This document shows positions 49,666-59,096 of a stretch of 64,000 bases of DNA, piece after piece (position 1 is the stretch's first letter; each line of letters opens with the position of its first letter). Source of the stretch: Limivivens faecihominis (GTDB taxonomy: Bacteria > Bacillota > Clostridia > Lachnospirales > Lachnospiraceae); the NCBI RefSeq assembly GCF_020686945.1, contig NZ_JAJEPR010000016.1, positions 1-64,000 on the forward strand. Reading direction: 5' to 3'. The notes beneath the pieces are model-generated. The model was not told where the DNA came from. It was given only the letters and a program-made list of their open reading frames with translations, and ran no database searches. The translations under genes and the position numbers were made by a program.

Positions 49666-50604
49666 ATGGCAAGACAGAACAAAAAGCCAGTGCCGAAGCA
49701 GAAGAGCTTCTGGAAACGTTGCGTGAAGTACCGTTCCCTGATCCTCATGTCTCTGCCGGGACTGATCGCAGTATTCATTTTCTCCTACATTCCCATGTAC
49801 GGTATCCTGATTGCCTTTCAGGATTACAACCCCGTAGAAGGAATGTTTGGACACAACAACTGGGTGGGATTCAAATATTTCAAGCAGTTTTTACAGAATC
49901 CCTATCTGTTCCGACTAATCCGAAATACATTGTTATTGGGTATTTATACATTGCTCTGGAGCTTCCCGGCCCCGATCATTTTTGCTCTTCTGATGGATCA
50001 GCTGACCAACGCGAAGTTCAAAAAGACCGTGCAGTCCATTTCCTATCTGCCCTACTTCATTTCAACGGTGGTAATCGTAGGTCTGGTAAAAGATTTCTGC
50101 AGCGTGGACGGTGTGATTAATGGAATCCGTGAGTTCTTCGGACTCAATGCGGTTTCCTTTATGACGGACCCGAAATATTTCCGGACGATCTTCATCGCCA
50201 GCAACATCTGGCAGGGACTTGGATGGGGAGCCATCGTTTATCTGGCAGCCCTCTCCGGTGTGGACCCTCAGCTTCATGAGGCAGCGACTCTGGACGGAGC
50301 CAACCGCTGGCAGCGTATCCGTTACGTCTCCTGGCCGGCCATCGTTCCGACCACAACCATCATGCTGATTCTGGAGAGCGGAAAAATCATCTCCTCTGAC
50401 TTTACGAAGGTTCTGCTTCTTTATAATGAATCTACCTATGAGACGGCAGATATCATCGGAACCTACGTCTACAGAGAAGGTATTCTGGGCGGAAAATTCG
50501 AGTACACGACGGCCATCGGCCTTCTGACCTCACTCTTTTCCTTCATCCTTCTGATAACTGCAAACTTCCTGAGCAAAAAGATCAGCGAGAACAGTCTGTG
50601 GTAA
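49666..50604 (+). CDS. sugar ABC transporter permease, LplB type
   Basis: The 312-residue protein has six membrane segments. The opening SLPGLIAVFIFSYIPMYGIL and the EAA loop EAATLDGANRWQRIRYVSWP are typical of LplB-type permeases, which carry oligosaccharides such as those from plant or host polysaccharides. It pairs with the next gene; no ATPase is present here. The start follows GGAGGGAG. It is the first gene of the operon and lies downstream of the 28-bp tandem repeat. Confidence 0.92.
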   Translation: MARQNKKPVPKQKSFWKRCVKYRSLILMSLPGLIAVFIFSYIPMYGILIAFQDYNPVEGMFGHNNWVGFKYFKQFLQNPYLFRLIRNTLLLGIYTLLWSFPAPIIFALLMDQLTNAKFKKTVQSISYLPYFISTVVIVGLVKDFCSVDGVINGIREFFGLNAVSFMTDPKYFRTIFIASNIWQGLGWGAIVYLAALSGVDPQLHEAATLDGANRWQRIRYVSWPAIVPTTTIMLILESGKIISSDFTKVLLLYNESTYETADIIGTYVYREGILGGKFEYTTAIGLLTSLFSFILLITANFLSKKISENSLW

Positions 50605-50616
50605 GGAGGAAGAGCG

Positions 50617-51516
50617 ATGAATAAGAAAACCAAGATCAAATTAAGTTTAAGCGACCGGATCTTCAATGTGGTGAACATCTTTATCATGCTGGTCATCATG
50701 GCGGTCATGCTGGCTCCCATTATCCATGTGGTCTGCGTATCCTTTTCCCTGGGATCTGAGATCCAGAAGGGCGGCCTTTTCCTCTGGCCCCACGGCTTTA
50801 CGCTGGAAGGCTACAAGAAAGTGCTGCAGGACCATATGATCGTCCGTTCCTACATTAACACTGTGATTTACGCCTTTTCCCATACGGCTCTGGTAATCAT
50901 CCTCACGGCTCTGACGGCCTACCCGCTGACCATCAAGGATTTCCCCTTGAGAAAAGGAATCACCATTTTCATCACCATCACAATGTTCTTCAGCGGCGGT
51001 GCAATCCCGACTTACCTTCTGATGAAGGAGCTGCATCTTATCAACAACCCGCTGGTTATGGTAGTTCCCTTCGTGGTGACAGCCTATAACCTGATTCTTT
51101 TCAGGACCTTCTTCGAGGGAATCGACCCCTGCATGAGAGAGTCCGCCCGGATCGACGGAGCAGGAGAGTTCCGTATCCTGATCCAGATCATTATGCCGCT
51201 TTCCAAAGCGATCATCGCGGCAGTTTCCCTTTTCACGATCGTTGGAAAATGGAACGACTGGTATTCCGCTCTGATTTACTTAAACTCTGAGGCCTATTAT
51301 CCGGTGCAGATGATCCTCAGAAAGATCCTGTTCAACTCTACGGTTTTTGCTCAGATGGACCCTTCCGTCATGCAGATGTTCCGTAACAGCACGATCACCC
51401 CGGCAAACATTCAGATGGCGACCATCGTTGTCATCATGCTGCCCATCATGTGTATCTACCCCTTTATCCAGAAATATTTCGCCGCAGGCGTTATGGTCGG
51501 AGGAGTAAAGGGCTGA
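50617..51516 (+). CDS. sugar ABC transporter permease, YtcP/LplC type
   Basis: The 299-residue protein has six membrane segments and the EAA-like loop ESARIDGAGEFRILIQIIMP of the YtcP/LplC partner permease. It ends with the family's usual IQKYFAAGVMVGGVKG. It starts 12 bases after the LplB-type gene with AAGGAGG upstream, and the binding-protein gene follows 52 bases later. Confidence 0.92.
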   Translation: MNKKTKIKLSLSDRIFNVVNIFIMLVIMAVMLAPIIHVVCVSFSLGSEIQKGGLFLWPHGFTLEGYKKVLQDHMIVRSYINTVIYAFSHTALVIILTALTAYPLTIKDFPLRKGITIFITITMFFSGGAIPTYLLMKELHLINNPLVMVVPFVVTAYNLILFRTFFEGIDPCMRESARIDGAGEFRILIQIIMPLSKAIIAAVSLFTIVGKWNDWYSALIYLNSEAYYPVQMILRKILFNSTVFAQMDPSVMQMFRNSTITPANIQMATIVVIMLPIMCIYPFIQKYFAAGVMVGGVKG

Positions 51517-51529
51517 TGAATAAAAAAAT

Positions 51530-51547
51530 GTTCAGGTGCGCCTGAAC
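51530..51547 (+). other. intercistronic hairpin before the binding-protein gene
   Basis: GTTCAGG-TGCG-CCTGAAC is a perfect 7-bp stem without a U-tract. It may mark an RNase-resistant 5' end that raises binding-protein expression. Confidence 0.55.
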
Positions 51548-51568
51548 CCATAAAAGGAGGAACCCAAT

Positions 51569-53173
51569 ATGAAGAGAAAAAACGTATCCAGAATCACCGC
51601 GCTGGGACTGTGCGGAACCATGCTGCTGAGTGGCGCCGCAGGCCTTACCGCTCACGCTTCTGAAGAAGAGCCCCTTTCTTTCAAAGTGACTACCGTATAT
51701 TTCGGTGATCAGTCTCCGGAGAACACCAAGATTCAGGAAGAATGGATCAAACTCTGCGAGGAAAAACTGGGAAGAAAGCTTGACATTACCTTCGAGTACA
51801 TTCACACCGGCGATTACACAGAGAAACTGCAGGTAATCAACGCAGGCGGCGATCTGCCTGACATTCTGACCTGCTACAGCACCAACAGCAACGCAAAACT
51901 CATGGTAGATGAGTACGGTTCCAAGGGACTTTACCTCGATCTCGCCGAGCATCTGGATGATATGCCGAACTACAAGAGCTATCTGGACAAGGACCCGCAG
52001 AGCCAGAGCACTCTGTTCACTCCGGAAGGAAACCTCTACGGTGCATACAACTTAAGCATCGTTCCGACTGGTTCCGCTCACGGCGCTTTCTCCACGATGA
52101 TGGCTGTGAAAAACAGCGTGCTGAAAGATCTGGGCCTTGAGATCCCGACCACTCTGGATGAGGTTTATGATGTAGCCAAGGCAATCAAGGATGCCGGCGT
52201 TTCCAAATATCCCATCGTTCAGCTGGAAGAGTGGCAGAACCCCGAGGATGTGGTATTCAACGCTTATCACACCGCTTCCAACCGTTACTATGATGGAACC
52301 GAGTTCAAATATGGCCCGCTTTCCGATGATTACAAACAGGCTCTGCAGTATCTGAACAAGATTTACACCGAAGGACTGATCTCCCCGGATTACTTTACTT
52401 ACACTACTGATATGGGTAATGCCGATCTGGAATCCGGCACCGCCTGCATCCTGCCCTCTGCATGGGAAGGTTATCCCGGAGCCTGGGCTGATGAGCGTCC
52501 GGACGACGAATGGGTAGCAGTACCGCTTCCGACCTCCGATGCTTATCCGGATGAGGCATGGCAGTTTGAGAGAGAGTTCACCAGCGAGTACGAGTTCAAC
52601 CCGAGATACAGCATGGTAATCTCCGCTCAGTCTCCGATCGCTGACGAGCTCGTGAAATTTGTGGACGCTCAGTATGACGAGGATGTCATCAACCTTCTGA
52701 ACTGGGGAATCGAAGGCGAAACCTATGAAGAGAAAGATGGCAAGAAGAGCCTGATCGTTACCAAAGATCAGTATGCAGAGTATGGTATGCCTGTATCCGG
52801 TTCCATGCGTTCTGGCATCTTCCCGCAGCCGCAGGATATGGATCTCTGGAGAATCGAGATCTCTGAACCGGCTCCGATCTACTGGGATGGTGAGATCGTA
52901 ACAGATAAACTGGTTGCTTTCTCCAGCAGCGTGATGAACGAGAGCAACACCGCCCCGAGAGACGGCCAGCCGAATCCCTCTATCTCCGCAGATGAGTCCA
53001 GTGAATATGCAAATATCATGACTCCGGTAGAGACCTATGCGAAAGAGCAGAAGGTAAAATTCATCAAGGGCGACCGTTCCTTTGACGAGTGGGATTCCTA
53101 CATCGAAGAGATCAACAAGATGGGCGATATCCAGGCAGCAATGGATATCTACAACAGCAAAATCAGCAAATAA
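51569..53173 (+). CDS. extracellular solute-binding protein of the LplA type
   Basis: The 534-residue protein has a signal peptide (likely cleavage after TAHA) and a large binding-protein fold. Typical LplA/YtcQ features are the long chain and a C-terminal end of the type WDSYIEEINKMGDIQAAMDIY. It should bind an oligosaccharide and feed the two preceding permeases. No lipobox cysteine follows the signal peptide; the only early Cys lies inside the hydrophobic core. The start follows AAAAGGAGG. A terminator follows and no glycosidase is in the operon, so the degrading enzyme must lie elsewhere. Confidence 0.92.
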   Translation: MKRKNVSRITALGLCGTMLLSGAAGLTAHASEEEPLSFKVTTVYFGDQSPENTKIQEEWIKLCEEKLGRKLDITFEYIHTGDYTEKLQVINAGGDLPDILTCYSTNSNAKLMVDEYGSKGLYLDLAEHLDDMPNYKSYLDKDPQSQSTLFTPEGNLYGAYNLSIVPTGSAHGAFSTMMAVKNSVLKDLGLEIPTTLDEVYDVAKAIKDAGVSKYPIVQLEEWQNPEDVVFNAYHTASNRYYDGTEFKYGPLSDDYKQALQYLNKIYTEGLISPDYFTYTTDMGNADLESGTACILPSAWEGYPGAWADERPDDEWVAVPLPTSDAYPDEAWQFEREFTSEYEFNPRYSMVISAQSPIADELVKFVDAQYDEDVINLLNWGIEGETYEEKDGKKSLIVTKDQYAEYGMPVSGSMRSGIFPQPQDMDLWRIEISEPAPIYWDGEIVTDKLVAFSSSVMNESNTAPRDGQPNPSISADESSEYANIMTPVETYAKEQKVKFIKGDRSFDEWDSYIEEINKMGDIQAAMDIYNSKISK

Positions 53174-53187
53174 TAAAGAGTAAAAAG

Positions 53188-53217
53188 ACCGGGGCGGCGT
53201 GAAGCTGCTCCGGTTTT
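53188..53217 (+). terminator. terminator of the LplB/YtcP-type operon
   Basis: ACCGGGGCGGC-GTGAA-GCTGCTCCGGT (11 bp with two G-T pairs) followed by TTTTCT. Confidence 0.82.
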
Positions 53218-53221
53218 CTGC

Positions 53222-53319
53222 TATTCCCGCGAGCAACGAGCCAAGTAGCCATGCTTGCATGGATATTTGGCGACTGCCGCGAGGGTTAAATACCCCGCTG
53301 CTTGCAGCAGGGTATTTAA
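53222..53319. repeat. hairpin-rich intergenic element with TTAAATACCC palindrome
   Basis: GCCAAGTAGCCATGC/GCATGGATATTTGGC forms a first long hairpin. TTAAATACCC-CGCTGCTTGCAGCA-GGGTATTTAA (53286-53319) forms a second, nearly perfect one. It lies between the ABC operon terminator and pepT. Confidence 0.6.
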
Positions 53320-53412
53320 TTGAAAAGAAAACTCGTTGCCAGAAAAGAAAAAGGGGCGTATAGTGGTTATCAGCAAGGGCGGAAACGCCTTGAAGTAAAG
53401 GAGAATATAAAA

Positions 53413-54636
53413 ATGAGAGCTTACGAACGTCTGATTAAATATGCCATGGTTCCCACGGCCAGTAATGAAAATTCCGCAGCAGTTCCCACCACCGAGTGCC
53501 AGTTCAACCTGGCTCATATCCTGGTAAACGAGCTGCAGGAGATGGGTGTAAAAAATGCCAGAGTCGATGACAAATGCTATGTTTATGCCAGCATTCCCGC
53601 TACACCGGGCTGCGAGGACAGCAAAGTCCTGGGCTTTATTTCCCATATGGATACCGTGTCTGATTTCGCCGATCATATGGTGCAGCCCATCGTTCACGAA
53701 AACTATGATGGAAAGGATCTTCCCCTGGGAGAGAGCGGTCGTACCCTGGAGGTAGCCCTTTTCCCGCATCTGCCGTCCCTGAAAGGCCGTACGCTGATCA
53801 CCAGCGACGGAACCACGATCCTCGGAGCGGATGACAAGGCTGGTGTGGCAGCGATCATGTGTATGGCAGAGCGTCTGATGAAGGATGATATGCCTCACGG
53901 AAAGATCTGCATCGGTTTTACACCGGACGAGGAAGTGGGAGGCGGAGCCGATCATTTTGATGTGAAAGGCTTCGGCGCAGATTTCGCCTACACCGTGGAC
54001 GGCGGAGCCGAGAGCGAGATCGAGTACGAAAACTTCAATGCGGTGAGAGCCGATGTGGATTTCAAAGGCTTCAACATCCATCCGGGTTCAGCCAAGAACA
54101 CGATGATTAACGCCGCTCTGGTAGCAATGGAATTCAACAATATGCTTCCGGCCGGGGAGACTCCGAGGGACACCGACGGTTACGAAGGTTTCTATCATCT
54201 GACCCGCATGAGCGGAAATGTGGAAAAAGCAAACCTCAACTATATTTTAAGAGACCATGACGCGGACAACATCGCCAGAAGACAGGAGATCATGAAGGAG
54301 ATCGCGAAAAAGCTCAATGAGAAATACGGAGCAGGTACCGTGAACCTGACCCTCAAAGAGGAGTACCGCAACATGGCTGAGAAGATCAGAGAGAACTTCC
54401 ACCTGATCGAGAATGCGAAAAAAGCTGTCAAGAAATCCGGCGTGGAGCCTCAGGTGGTTCCGGTCCGGGGCGGCACCGACGGCGCGCGCTTAAGCTTTAT
54501 GGGTCTGCCTTGCCCGAACCTCGGCACCGGCTCCTATGCCTGCCATGGTCCTTACGAGCACGCTACTGCAGAGGGCATGGACATCGTGGTAGATACTCTG
54601 ACTGAGCTGGTACGTCTTTACGGAGAGATGAAATAA
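53413..54636 (+). CDS. pepT: peptidase T (tripeptide aminopeptidase)
   Basis: The 407-residue protein, close to the 408 of E. coli PepT, is an M20 zinc peptidase with SHMDTVSD (first metal His and catalytic Asp), DDKAGVAAI and DEEVGGGAD (catalytic Glu). It removes the N-terminal residue of tripeptides in the cytoplasm. The Met at 53413 follows AAAGGAG; the frame extending to 53320 runs from the repeat element and is rejected. The ybaK gene begins 2 bases after its stop. Confidence 0.93.
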   Translation: MRAYERLIKYAMVPTASNENSAAVPTTECQFNLAHILVNELQEMGVKNARVDDKCYVYASIPATPGCEDSKVLGFISHMDTVSDFADHMVQPIVHENYDGKDLPLGESGRTLEVALFPHLPSLKGRTLITSDGTTILGADDKAGVAAIMCMAERLMKDDMPHGKICIGFTPDEEVGGGADHFDVKGFGADFAYTVDGGAESEIEYENFNAVRADVDFKGFNIHPGSAKNTMINAALVAMEFNNMLPAGETPRDTDGYEGFYHLTRMSGNVEKANLNYILRDHDADNIARRQEIMKEIAKKLNEKYGAGTVNLTLKEEYRNMAEKIRENFHLIENAKKAVKKSGVEPQVVPVRGGTDGARLSFMGLPCPNLGTGSYACHGPYEHATAEGMDIVVDTLTELVRLYGEMK

Positions 54637-54638
54637 GA

Positions 54639-55124
54639 ATGGGAAAAGAAGTAAAAACAAACGCAATGCGGATCCTCGACCGGAATAAAGTTCCCTATGA
54701 GATCCTCAATTACGAATGTGATGAATTTATCGATGGTCTTCATACCGCACAGGCCACAGGGGCGCCGGTAGAGCAGTCTTTTAAAACGCTGGTGGCGAAA
54801 GGGAAGAGCGGTGGTTATTATGTCTTTGTGATCCCCATTGCGGAGGAAGTGGACTTAAAAGCCGCAGCAAGATCGGTAGGTGAAAAATCCGTGGAGATGA
54901 TCCATGTGAAGGATATCACCGCCATCACCGGTTATGTCCGGGGCGGCTGCAGCCCTCTGGGCATGAAGAAACAGTTCCCGACCGTGATCCATGAAAGTGC
55001 AGAAGCTTATCCGGAAATCTATGTCAGCGGAGGCCGGATCGGTACTTCCATCAAGGTAGAGCCCCAGGCGCTGGCCAAAGTTGCTCGGGCGAAGTTTGAT
55101 GATATTATCCGGAAAGCAGAATAA
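54639..55124 (+). CDS. ybaK: Cys-tRNA(Pro)/aminoacyl-tRNA deacylase YbaK/EbsC family
   Basis: The 161-residue protein has the YbaK fold, with the conserved lysine K49 in SFKTLV and GYVRGGCSPLGMKKQFPT. It hydrolyses mischarged Cys-tRNA(Pro) made by prolyl-tRNA synthetase. Its length is normal. It starts 2 bases after pepT, so the two are one operon; the link between peptide breakdown and tRNA editing is common and probably not functional. Confidence 0.93.
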   Translation: MGKEVKTNAMRILDRNKVPYEILNYECDEFIDGLHTAQATGAPVEQSFKTLVAKGKSGGYYVFVIPIAEEVDLKAAARSVGEKSVEMIHVKDITAITGYVRGGCSPLGMKKQFPTVIHESAEAYPEIYVSGGRIGTSIKVEPQALAKVARAKFDDIIRKAE

Positions 55125-55184
55125 CAGGAAAACCGGACGCTCTGCTGCTTTCAGCGTGGCTTTGATTCTGAAGGGAGGACAGGA

Positions 55185-56195
55185 ATGATCTACCATCAGG
55201 CGAAGGATCCGACCGCTTACCAGACGATTTTCTACCGCCAGATCGGTCTGAAGAAACAGGAAGAGGAGACGGGAAACAGCTGGAGAGACGATGAAGGGGG
55301 ATATATCTATACCTTTGGAACGATGGATACGATCCAGATGGGAATCGGAGAGTATACGGTTCCGGTGGATTTCCTTTCGGAGTTTCAATACGATACGGAA
55401 TATCTTCATGCAGGGATCATCTATGAAGGGATTACCTATTCACTGGTGGATAACCATATGAAGGAATTTGCCACACCTTCTGCGTTCCTGGCGATGGAAC
55501 AGGCGGCAGGAGGCATCAACTGCTGGAAAAAAGGCCAGCATTTCAAAGGAGTGGAGATCTCCGTGGAACTGGGATATCTCCGGGAAACACTTCTTCCTTT
55601 CCTGGGTCTTTCCGCAGAGGCTTTGGATTTTCTGGAAAAAAACGTTCGTTATCTTCATTTACCGGAGGAACTGCAGGATCTGATCTTTCGGGCAGAGCAG
55701 CTTCTTCGGAAACAAGAAATGACGGAGAGCCTTTTAAAATCTCTTGCAGCAGAGTTTGTATCCCAGCTGGTGCGTCCGGAAATCCGTTCCGTTTTTGCGA
55801 ATGGAGAGGCGATGCTCACCGGAAAGATCAAAGTAGGGAAAAAAGAGATCCGTATGAAGAAAGAGGATTTTCAGAAAATCATACAGGTTCATGACCGGAT
55901 ACGGGATCATGCGGAAACCTTTGTGACGATCTATGCGCTGAGCCAGGAATTCAGTATCGGAGAACAGAAGCTGAAAGCAGGTTTTCAAAAGCTGTATCAG
56001 CAGACGATCTGGGATTATGCCAATCAGGTACGAATGAACCGTGCGGCAGTCCTTCTGAAGGATCCGGAAAAAAGCATTGCGGAGATATCAGCACTCACCG
56101 GTTATCAGAGTCAGGCGGCTTTTCGGAAAATGTTCAAGAAATGGAGCGGGACGACTCCGGGAAGATTCCGGGCCTTTATCAGAGAAGAAAACTGA
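55185..56195 (+). CDS. AraC family regulator, siderophore (PchR-like) type
   Basis: The 336-residue protein has a long N-terminal region (1-220) and two C-terminal helix-turn-helix units (about 235-330, with LSQEFSIGEQKLKAGFQKLY and SQAAFRKMFKKWSGTTPGRF). The first HTH motif resembles PchR/YbtA-type regulators of siderophore genes more than sugar regulators. It is convergent with the iron-siderophore ABC operon and separated from it by a shared terminator, so I infer that it controls iron uptake. It starts 60 bases after ybaK with GGGAGG upstream. Confidence 0.87.
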   Translation: MIYHQAKDPTAYQTIFYRQIGLKKQEEETGNSWRDDEGGYIYTFGTMDTIQMGIGEYTVPVDFLSEFQYDTEYLHAGIIYEGITYSLVDNHMKEFATPSAFLAMEQAAGGINCWKKGQHFKGVEISVELGYLRETLLPFLGLSAEALDFLEKNVRYLHLPEELQDLIFRAEQLLRKQEMTESLLKSLAAEFVSQLVRPEIRSVFANGEAMLTGKIKVGKKEIRMKKEDFQKIIQVHDRIRDHAETFVTIYALSQEFSIGEQKLKAGFQKLYQQTIWDYANQVRMNRAAVLLKDPEKSIAEISALTGYQSQAAFRKMFKKWSGTTPGRFRAFIREEN

Positions 56196-56202
56196 TACTT
56201 CA

Positions 56203-56253
56203 GGAGGCCGGAACTCATTGCTTTTTACAATGGGCTCCGGCCTCCAGTTTTTT
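56203..56253. terminator. bidirectional terminator between araC and the iron ABC operon
   Basis: GGAGGCCGGA (56203-56212) pairs with TCCGGCCTCC (56236-56245), with CATTG/CAATG inside. Six T's follow on the plus side (56248-56253). The minus-strand ATPase gene ends at the same point. Confidence 0.9.
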
Positions 56254-57058
56254 AAGGCTGTATGGTTTTGTGATGACGTCCCTCGGGAATGACAAGAGGT
56301 GTACGGGAGACCGGATCGGGAATGATCTGACAGTCCAGTCCGTAGATTTTTTTGATCAGACCGGGTGTGATGATCTTAAGAGGAGCACCCTGAGCCTCCA
56401 GTTGTCCCTGATACATGGCAAAAATATAGTTTGCATACCTGGCAGAAAGGTTGATATCATGAAGCACCATAAGGATCGTGGTGTTTCTTTTTTTATTCAG
56501 ATCCGTGAGAAGATCCAGGATTTCCACCTGATAAGCAATATCCAGATAGGTGGTGGGTTCATCCAGCAGGAGAATATCGGTCTGCTGTGCGAGAGCCAGA
56601 GCGATCCAGACCCGTTGTCTCTGACCGCCGGAAAGCTCATCCACACTCCGGTCTGCCAGTTCTGTGATACCCATGAGTTCCAGCGCTTCTTCCACTGCGG
56701 CAAAATCCTCCGGACGCATACCGCCAAAGGCTCGCCGGTAGGGAAAACGCCCACGGGCGACCAGATCCGTTACCTTGATCCCTTCCGGAACAACCGGAGA
56801 CTGGGGAAGCAGTCCCAGAGTTTTGGCTACTTCTCTGGAAGGAAGAGAAGAAATACTTTTTCCATCCAGTGTAATCATACCGGACTCTGGTTTTAAAAGC
56901 CGGGCAAAGGTTTTGAGAAGCGTGGATTTTCCGCAGCCGTTGGCTCCCAGAATGACACTGATCTTCTTTTCAGGAAGCGTCAGTGAGACATCAGAGAGGA
57001 TTTTCCGACCGTCATAACCGGCGGAAATTGTTTCAGCAGAAAGTATGGGATTGTTCAT
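56252..57058 (-). CDS. iron-siderophore ABC transporter ATPase (FepC type)
   Basis: The 268-residue protein has Walker A GANGCGKST, signature LSGGQRQRVWIA and Walker B LLLDEPTTYLD, in the FepC/FhuC group. It powers uptake through the two FecCD-type permeases. It overlaps the permease gene by one base at its start. It is the last gene of the operon. Confidence 0.94.
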   Translation of the reverse strand: MNNPILSAETISAGYDGRKILSDVSLTLPEKKISVILGANGCGKSTLLKTFARLLKPESGMITLDGKSISSLPSREVAKTLGLLPQSPVVPEGIKVTDLVARGRFPYRRAFGGMRPEDFAAVEEALELMGITELADRSVDELSGGQRQRVWIALALAQQTDILLLDEPTTYLDIAYQVEILDLLTDLNKKRNTTILMVLHDINLSARYANYIFAMYQGQLEAQGAPLKIITPGLIKKIYGLDCQIIPDPVSRTPLVIPEGRHHKTIQP

Positions 57059-58101
57059 CAGACATGTTCTCCTTTGTCATTCATTTGAAGCAGTAAAAAT
57101 AACAGGTAAGGTGCTCCGAGGATGCCTGTGACCACACCTACGGGATAGCGGGAGGGGAGGGCGAACTGACCGATGAGGTCAGATGCCAGTACCAGTGTGC
57201 TTCCGGTGAGAGCCGAGGTAAGCATGCCGTTTTTTCCGTTTCCGGAAAGTCTTGTGGCGATGGGGCCGGAAAGAAAGGCTACGGAAGCCACCGGACCGGT
57301 CACAGAAGTGGCAAAAGCTACCAGAAGGAGCGCCAGAAGGATCAGTGTCAGCCGGATCCTTCTGACGCTAACACCCAGAGTCACGGCATGGGCTTCTCCC
57401 AGCTGAAGCATGGAGAGCTGTCGGTTCAGGAGAAGGATCGCACCTCCTGCTCCGAAGACGACAAGCGCTAAGCGGGGGATATTTTCCAGCTTTACGCCGT
57501 TTAAGCTTCCGCTGAGCCAGCGGAGTGCGTTGGCCACATCGTACTCGGAGGCTTTCAGAAGCATCCACGAAATGACTGCGCTCAGAAAAGCCTGCATGCC
57601 AATACCTGTGAGGATCAGCCGGGCGTTGGAAAAACCGCCGCCCTGGGAGAGAAAGTAGATCAGGACAGAAACCAGAAGACCGGAGAAAACAGCCATCAGG
57701 GAGACCGTGCCTCCGTTAAGCTTTAACACCAGAATGCCGAAAACGGCAGCCACACTGGCACCGGAGGTGACACCAATAATGTCAGGACTGGCCAGGGGAT
57801 TTCCAAGAAGCTGCTGCAAGGTATTTCCGGCCATGCCAAAGGCCAGACCACAGAGGATGGCAGTGAGCATCCGGGGAAGGCGGAGGGTTCTGATCGTAAA
57901 AACAGCACCTTCCACGTCCTCACCGGAAAGCACCTTCAGTACGGTCTTCGGGGAGTAAATGGTGTTTCCATAGATCATCATGATGCAGGCAAGGGCAAAA
58001 GTGAGGAAAAGAAGCGTAAGAGCCGTAAAGACGTACCGGCGCTGGCGCTTCCGATAACCGACTGTTATCGTGGAAAGCTGATTTTTCGTTTGTTTTTTCA
58101 C
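57058..58101 (-). CDS. iron-siderophore ABC permease (FecCD family)
   Basis: The 347-residue protein has about ten membrane segments with the FecCD/BtuC motifs AGNTLQQLLGNPLASPDIIG and GPVASVAFLSGPIATRLSG, which bind the ATPase. The start is a GTG at 58101, with AAGGTGAG upstream and an overlap of four bases with the preceding permease. With its neighbour it forms the heterodimeric channel. Confidence 0.93.
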   Translation of the reverse strand: MKKQTKNQLSTITVGYRKRQRRYVFTALTLLFLTFALACIMMIYGNTIYSPKTVLKVLSGEDVEGAVFTIRTLRLPRMLTAILCGLAFGMAGNTLQQLLGNPLASPDIIGVTSGASVAAVFGILVLKLNGGTVSLMAVFSGLLVSVLIYFLSQGGGFSNARLILTGIGMQAFLSAVISWMLLKASEYDVANALRWLSGSLNGVKLENIPRLALVVFGAGGAILLLNRQLSMLQLGEAHAVTLGVSVRRIRLTLILLALLLVAFATSVTGPVASVAFLSGPIATRLSGNGKNGMLTSALTGSTLVLASDLIGQFALPSRYPVGVVTGILGAPYLLFLLLQMNDKGEHV

Positions 58102-59096
58102 AGAGAACTCACCTTCGCTTTCCGAATGATAAAAATAAATACCGGAGCACCGATCAGGGCAGTGACAATGCCGGATTCCAGTTCGCCTGGGCGGCCCAAT
58201 ATACGGCCAAGTACATCGGCAAACAGAAGAAGACAGGCTCCGCCAACGGCAGAGAGCGGCAGGATTTTTCGCATATCCGGGCCGAGGAGCAGCCGCATAA
58301 GATGAGGGATCATCAGTCCCACAAAGCCGATGGGGCCTGCCAGAGCCGTGGTGGATGCACAGAGAAGAACTCCCGCGAGGGCGCTTGAGGCACGGATCAG
58401 AGGAACATTGAGTCCAAGTCCTGTGGCGGCATCGTCACCGAGCGCCAGAGCGTTCAGGGAAGGGGCCAGAAAAATGCTTAAGAAAAAACCAATGACAAAA
58501 CAGGGCAGAAGCAGACGGATGTCAGCCCAGTCTGCGCCGCTGATACTTCCTGTCTGCCAGAAACGGAACTGATCCATGACCTGGGTGCTGGGGAGCATAA
58601 TGGTATTGACCAGAGACTGGAGCGCGGTGCTTGCGGCGGCACCGGCCAGAGCCAGCTTGATGGGAGTGGCTCCGCCGTGCCCGATGGAGGCAAGCCCGTA
58701 GACCAGAATAGCCGTGAGTGCGGCACCAGCAAAGGCGAGACCGATATACTGGATGCCTTTATTTATATGAAGAAACGCGATTCCGAACACAACAAAAAGG
58801 GAAGCTCCCGTATTGACACCCAGAATGCTGGGATCAGCAATGGGATTTCGGGTGATGGCCTGCATGAGAGCGCCGGAGATACTCAAAGCGGCACCTGCGA
58901 GAACACCAAAAACCGTACGCGGGATCCTTGCCTGGACCACATTGGCATCGAAACTGCTCTCGCCCAGATGAAAAAGACTCCGGATCACAGTCTGAAAGCC
59001 CACGGATTTTGCTCCGCAGGCTACAGAGGCCAGAACACAGAAGGCCAGGCAACTCAGACTGATGATACCGGTGAGAAAGAACCGGTGTTTTTTCAT
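58098..59096 (-). CDS. iron-siderophore ABC permease (FecCD family)
   Basis: The 332-residue protein has about ten membrane segments and FecCD motifs GALMQAITRNPIADPSILG and GPIGFVGLMIPHLMRLLLG. It is the first of two permeases. Its start overlaps the binding-protein stop by four bases (ATGA) and its end overlaps the second permease in the same way, a sign of balanced translation. Confidence 0.93.
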   Translation of the reverse strand: MKKHRFFLTGIISLSCLAFCVLASVACGAKSVGFQTVIRSLFHLGESSFDANVVQARIPRTVFGVLAGAALSISGALMQAITRNPIADPSILGVNTGASLFVVFGIAFLHINKGIQYIGLAFAGAALTAILVYGLASIGHGGATPIKLALAGAAASTALQSLVNTIMLPSTQVMDQFRFWQTGSISGADWADIRLLLPCFVIGFFLSIFLAPSLNALALGDDAATGLGLNVPLIRASSALAGVLLCASTTALAGPIGFVGLMIPHLMRLLLGPDMRKILPLSAVGGACLLLFADVLGRILGRPGELESGIVTALIGAPVFIFIIRKAKVSSL

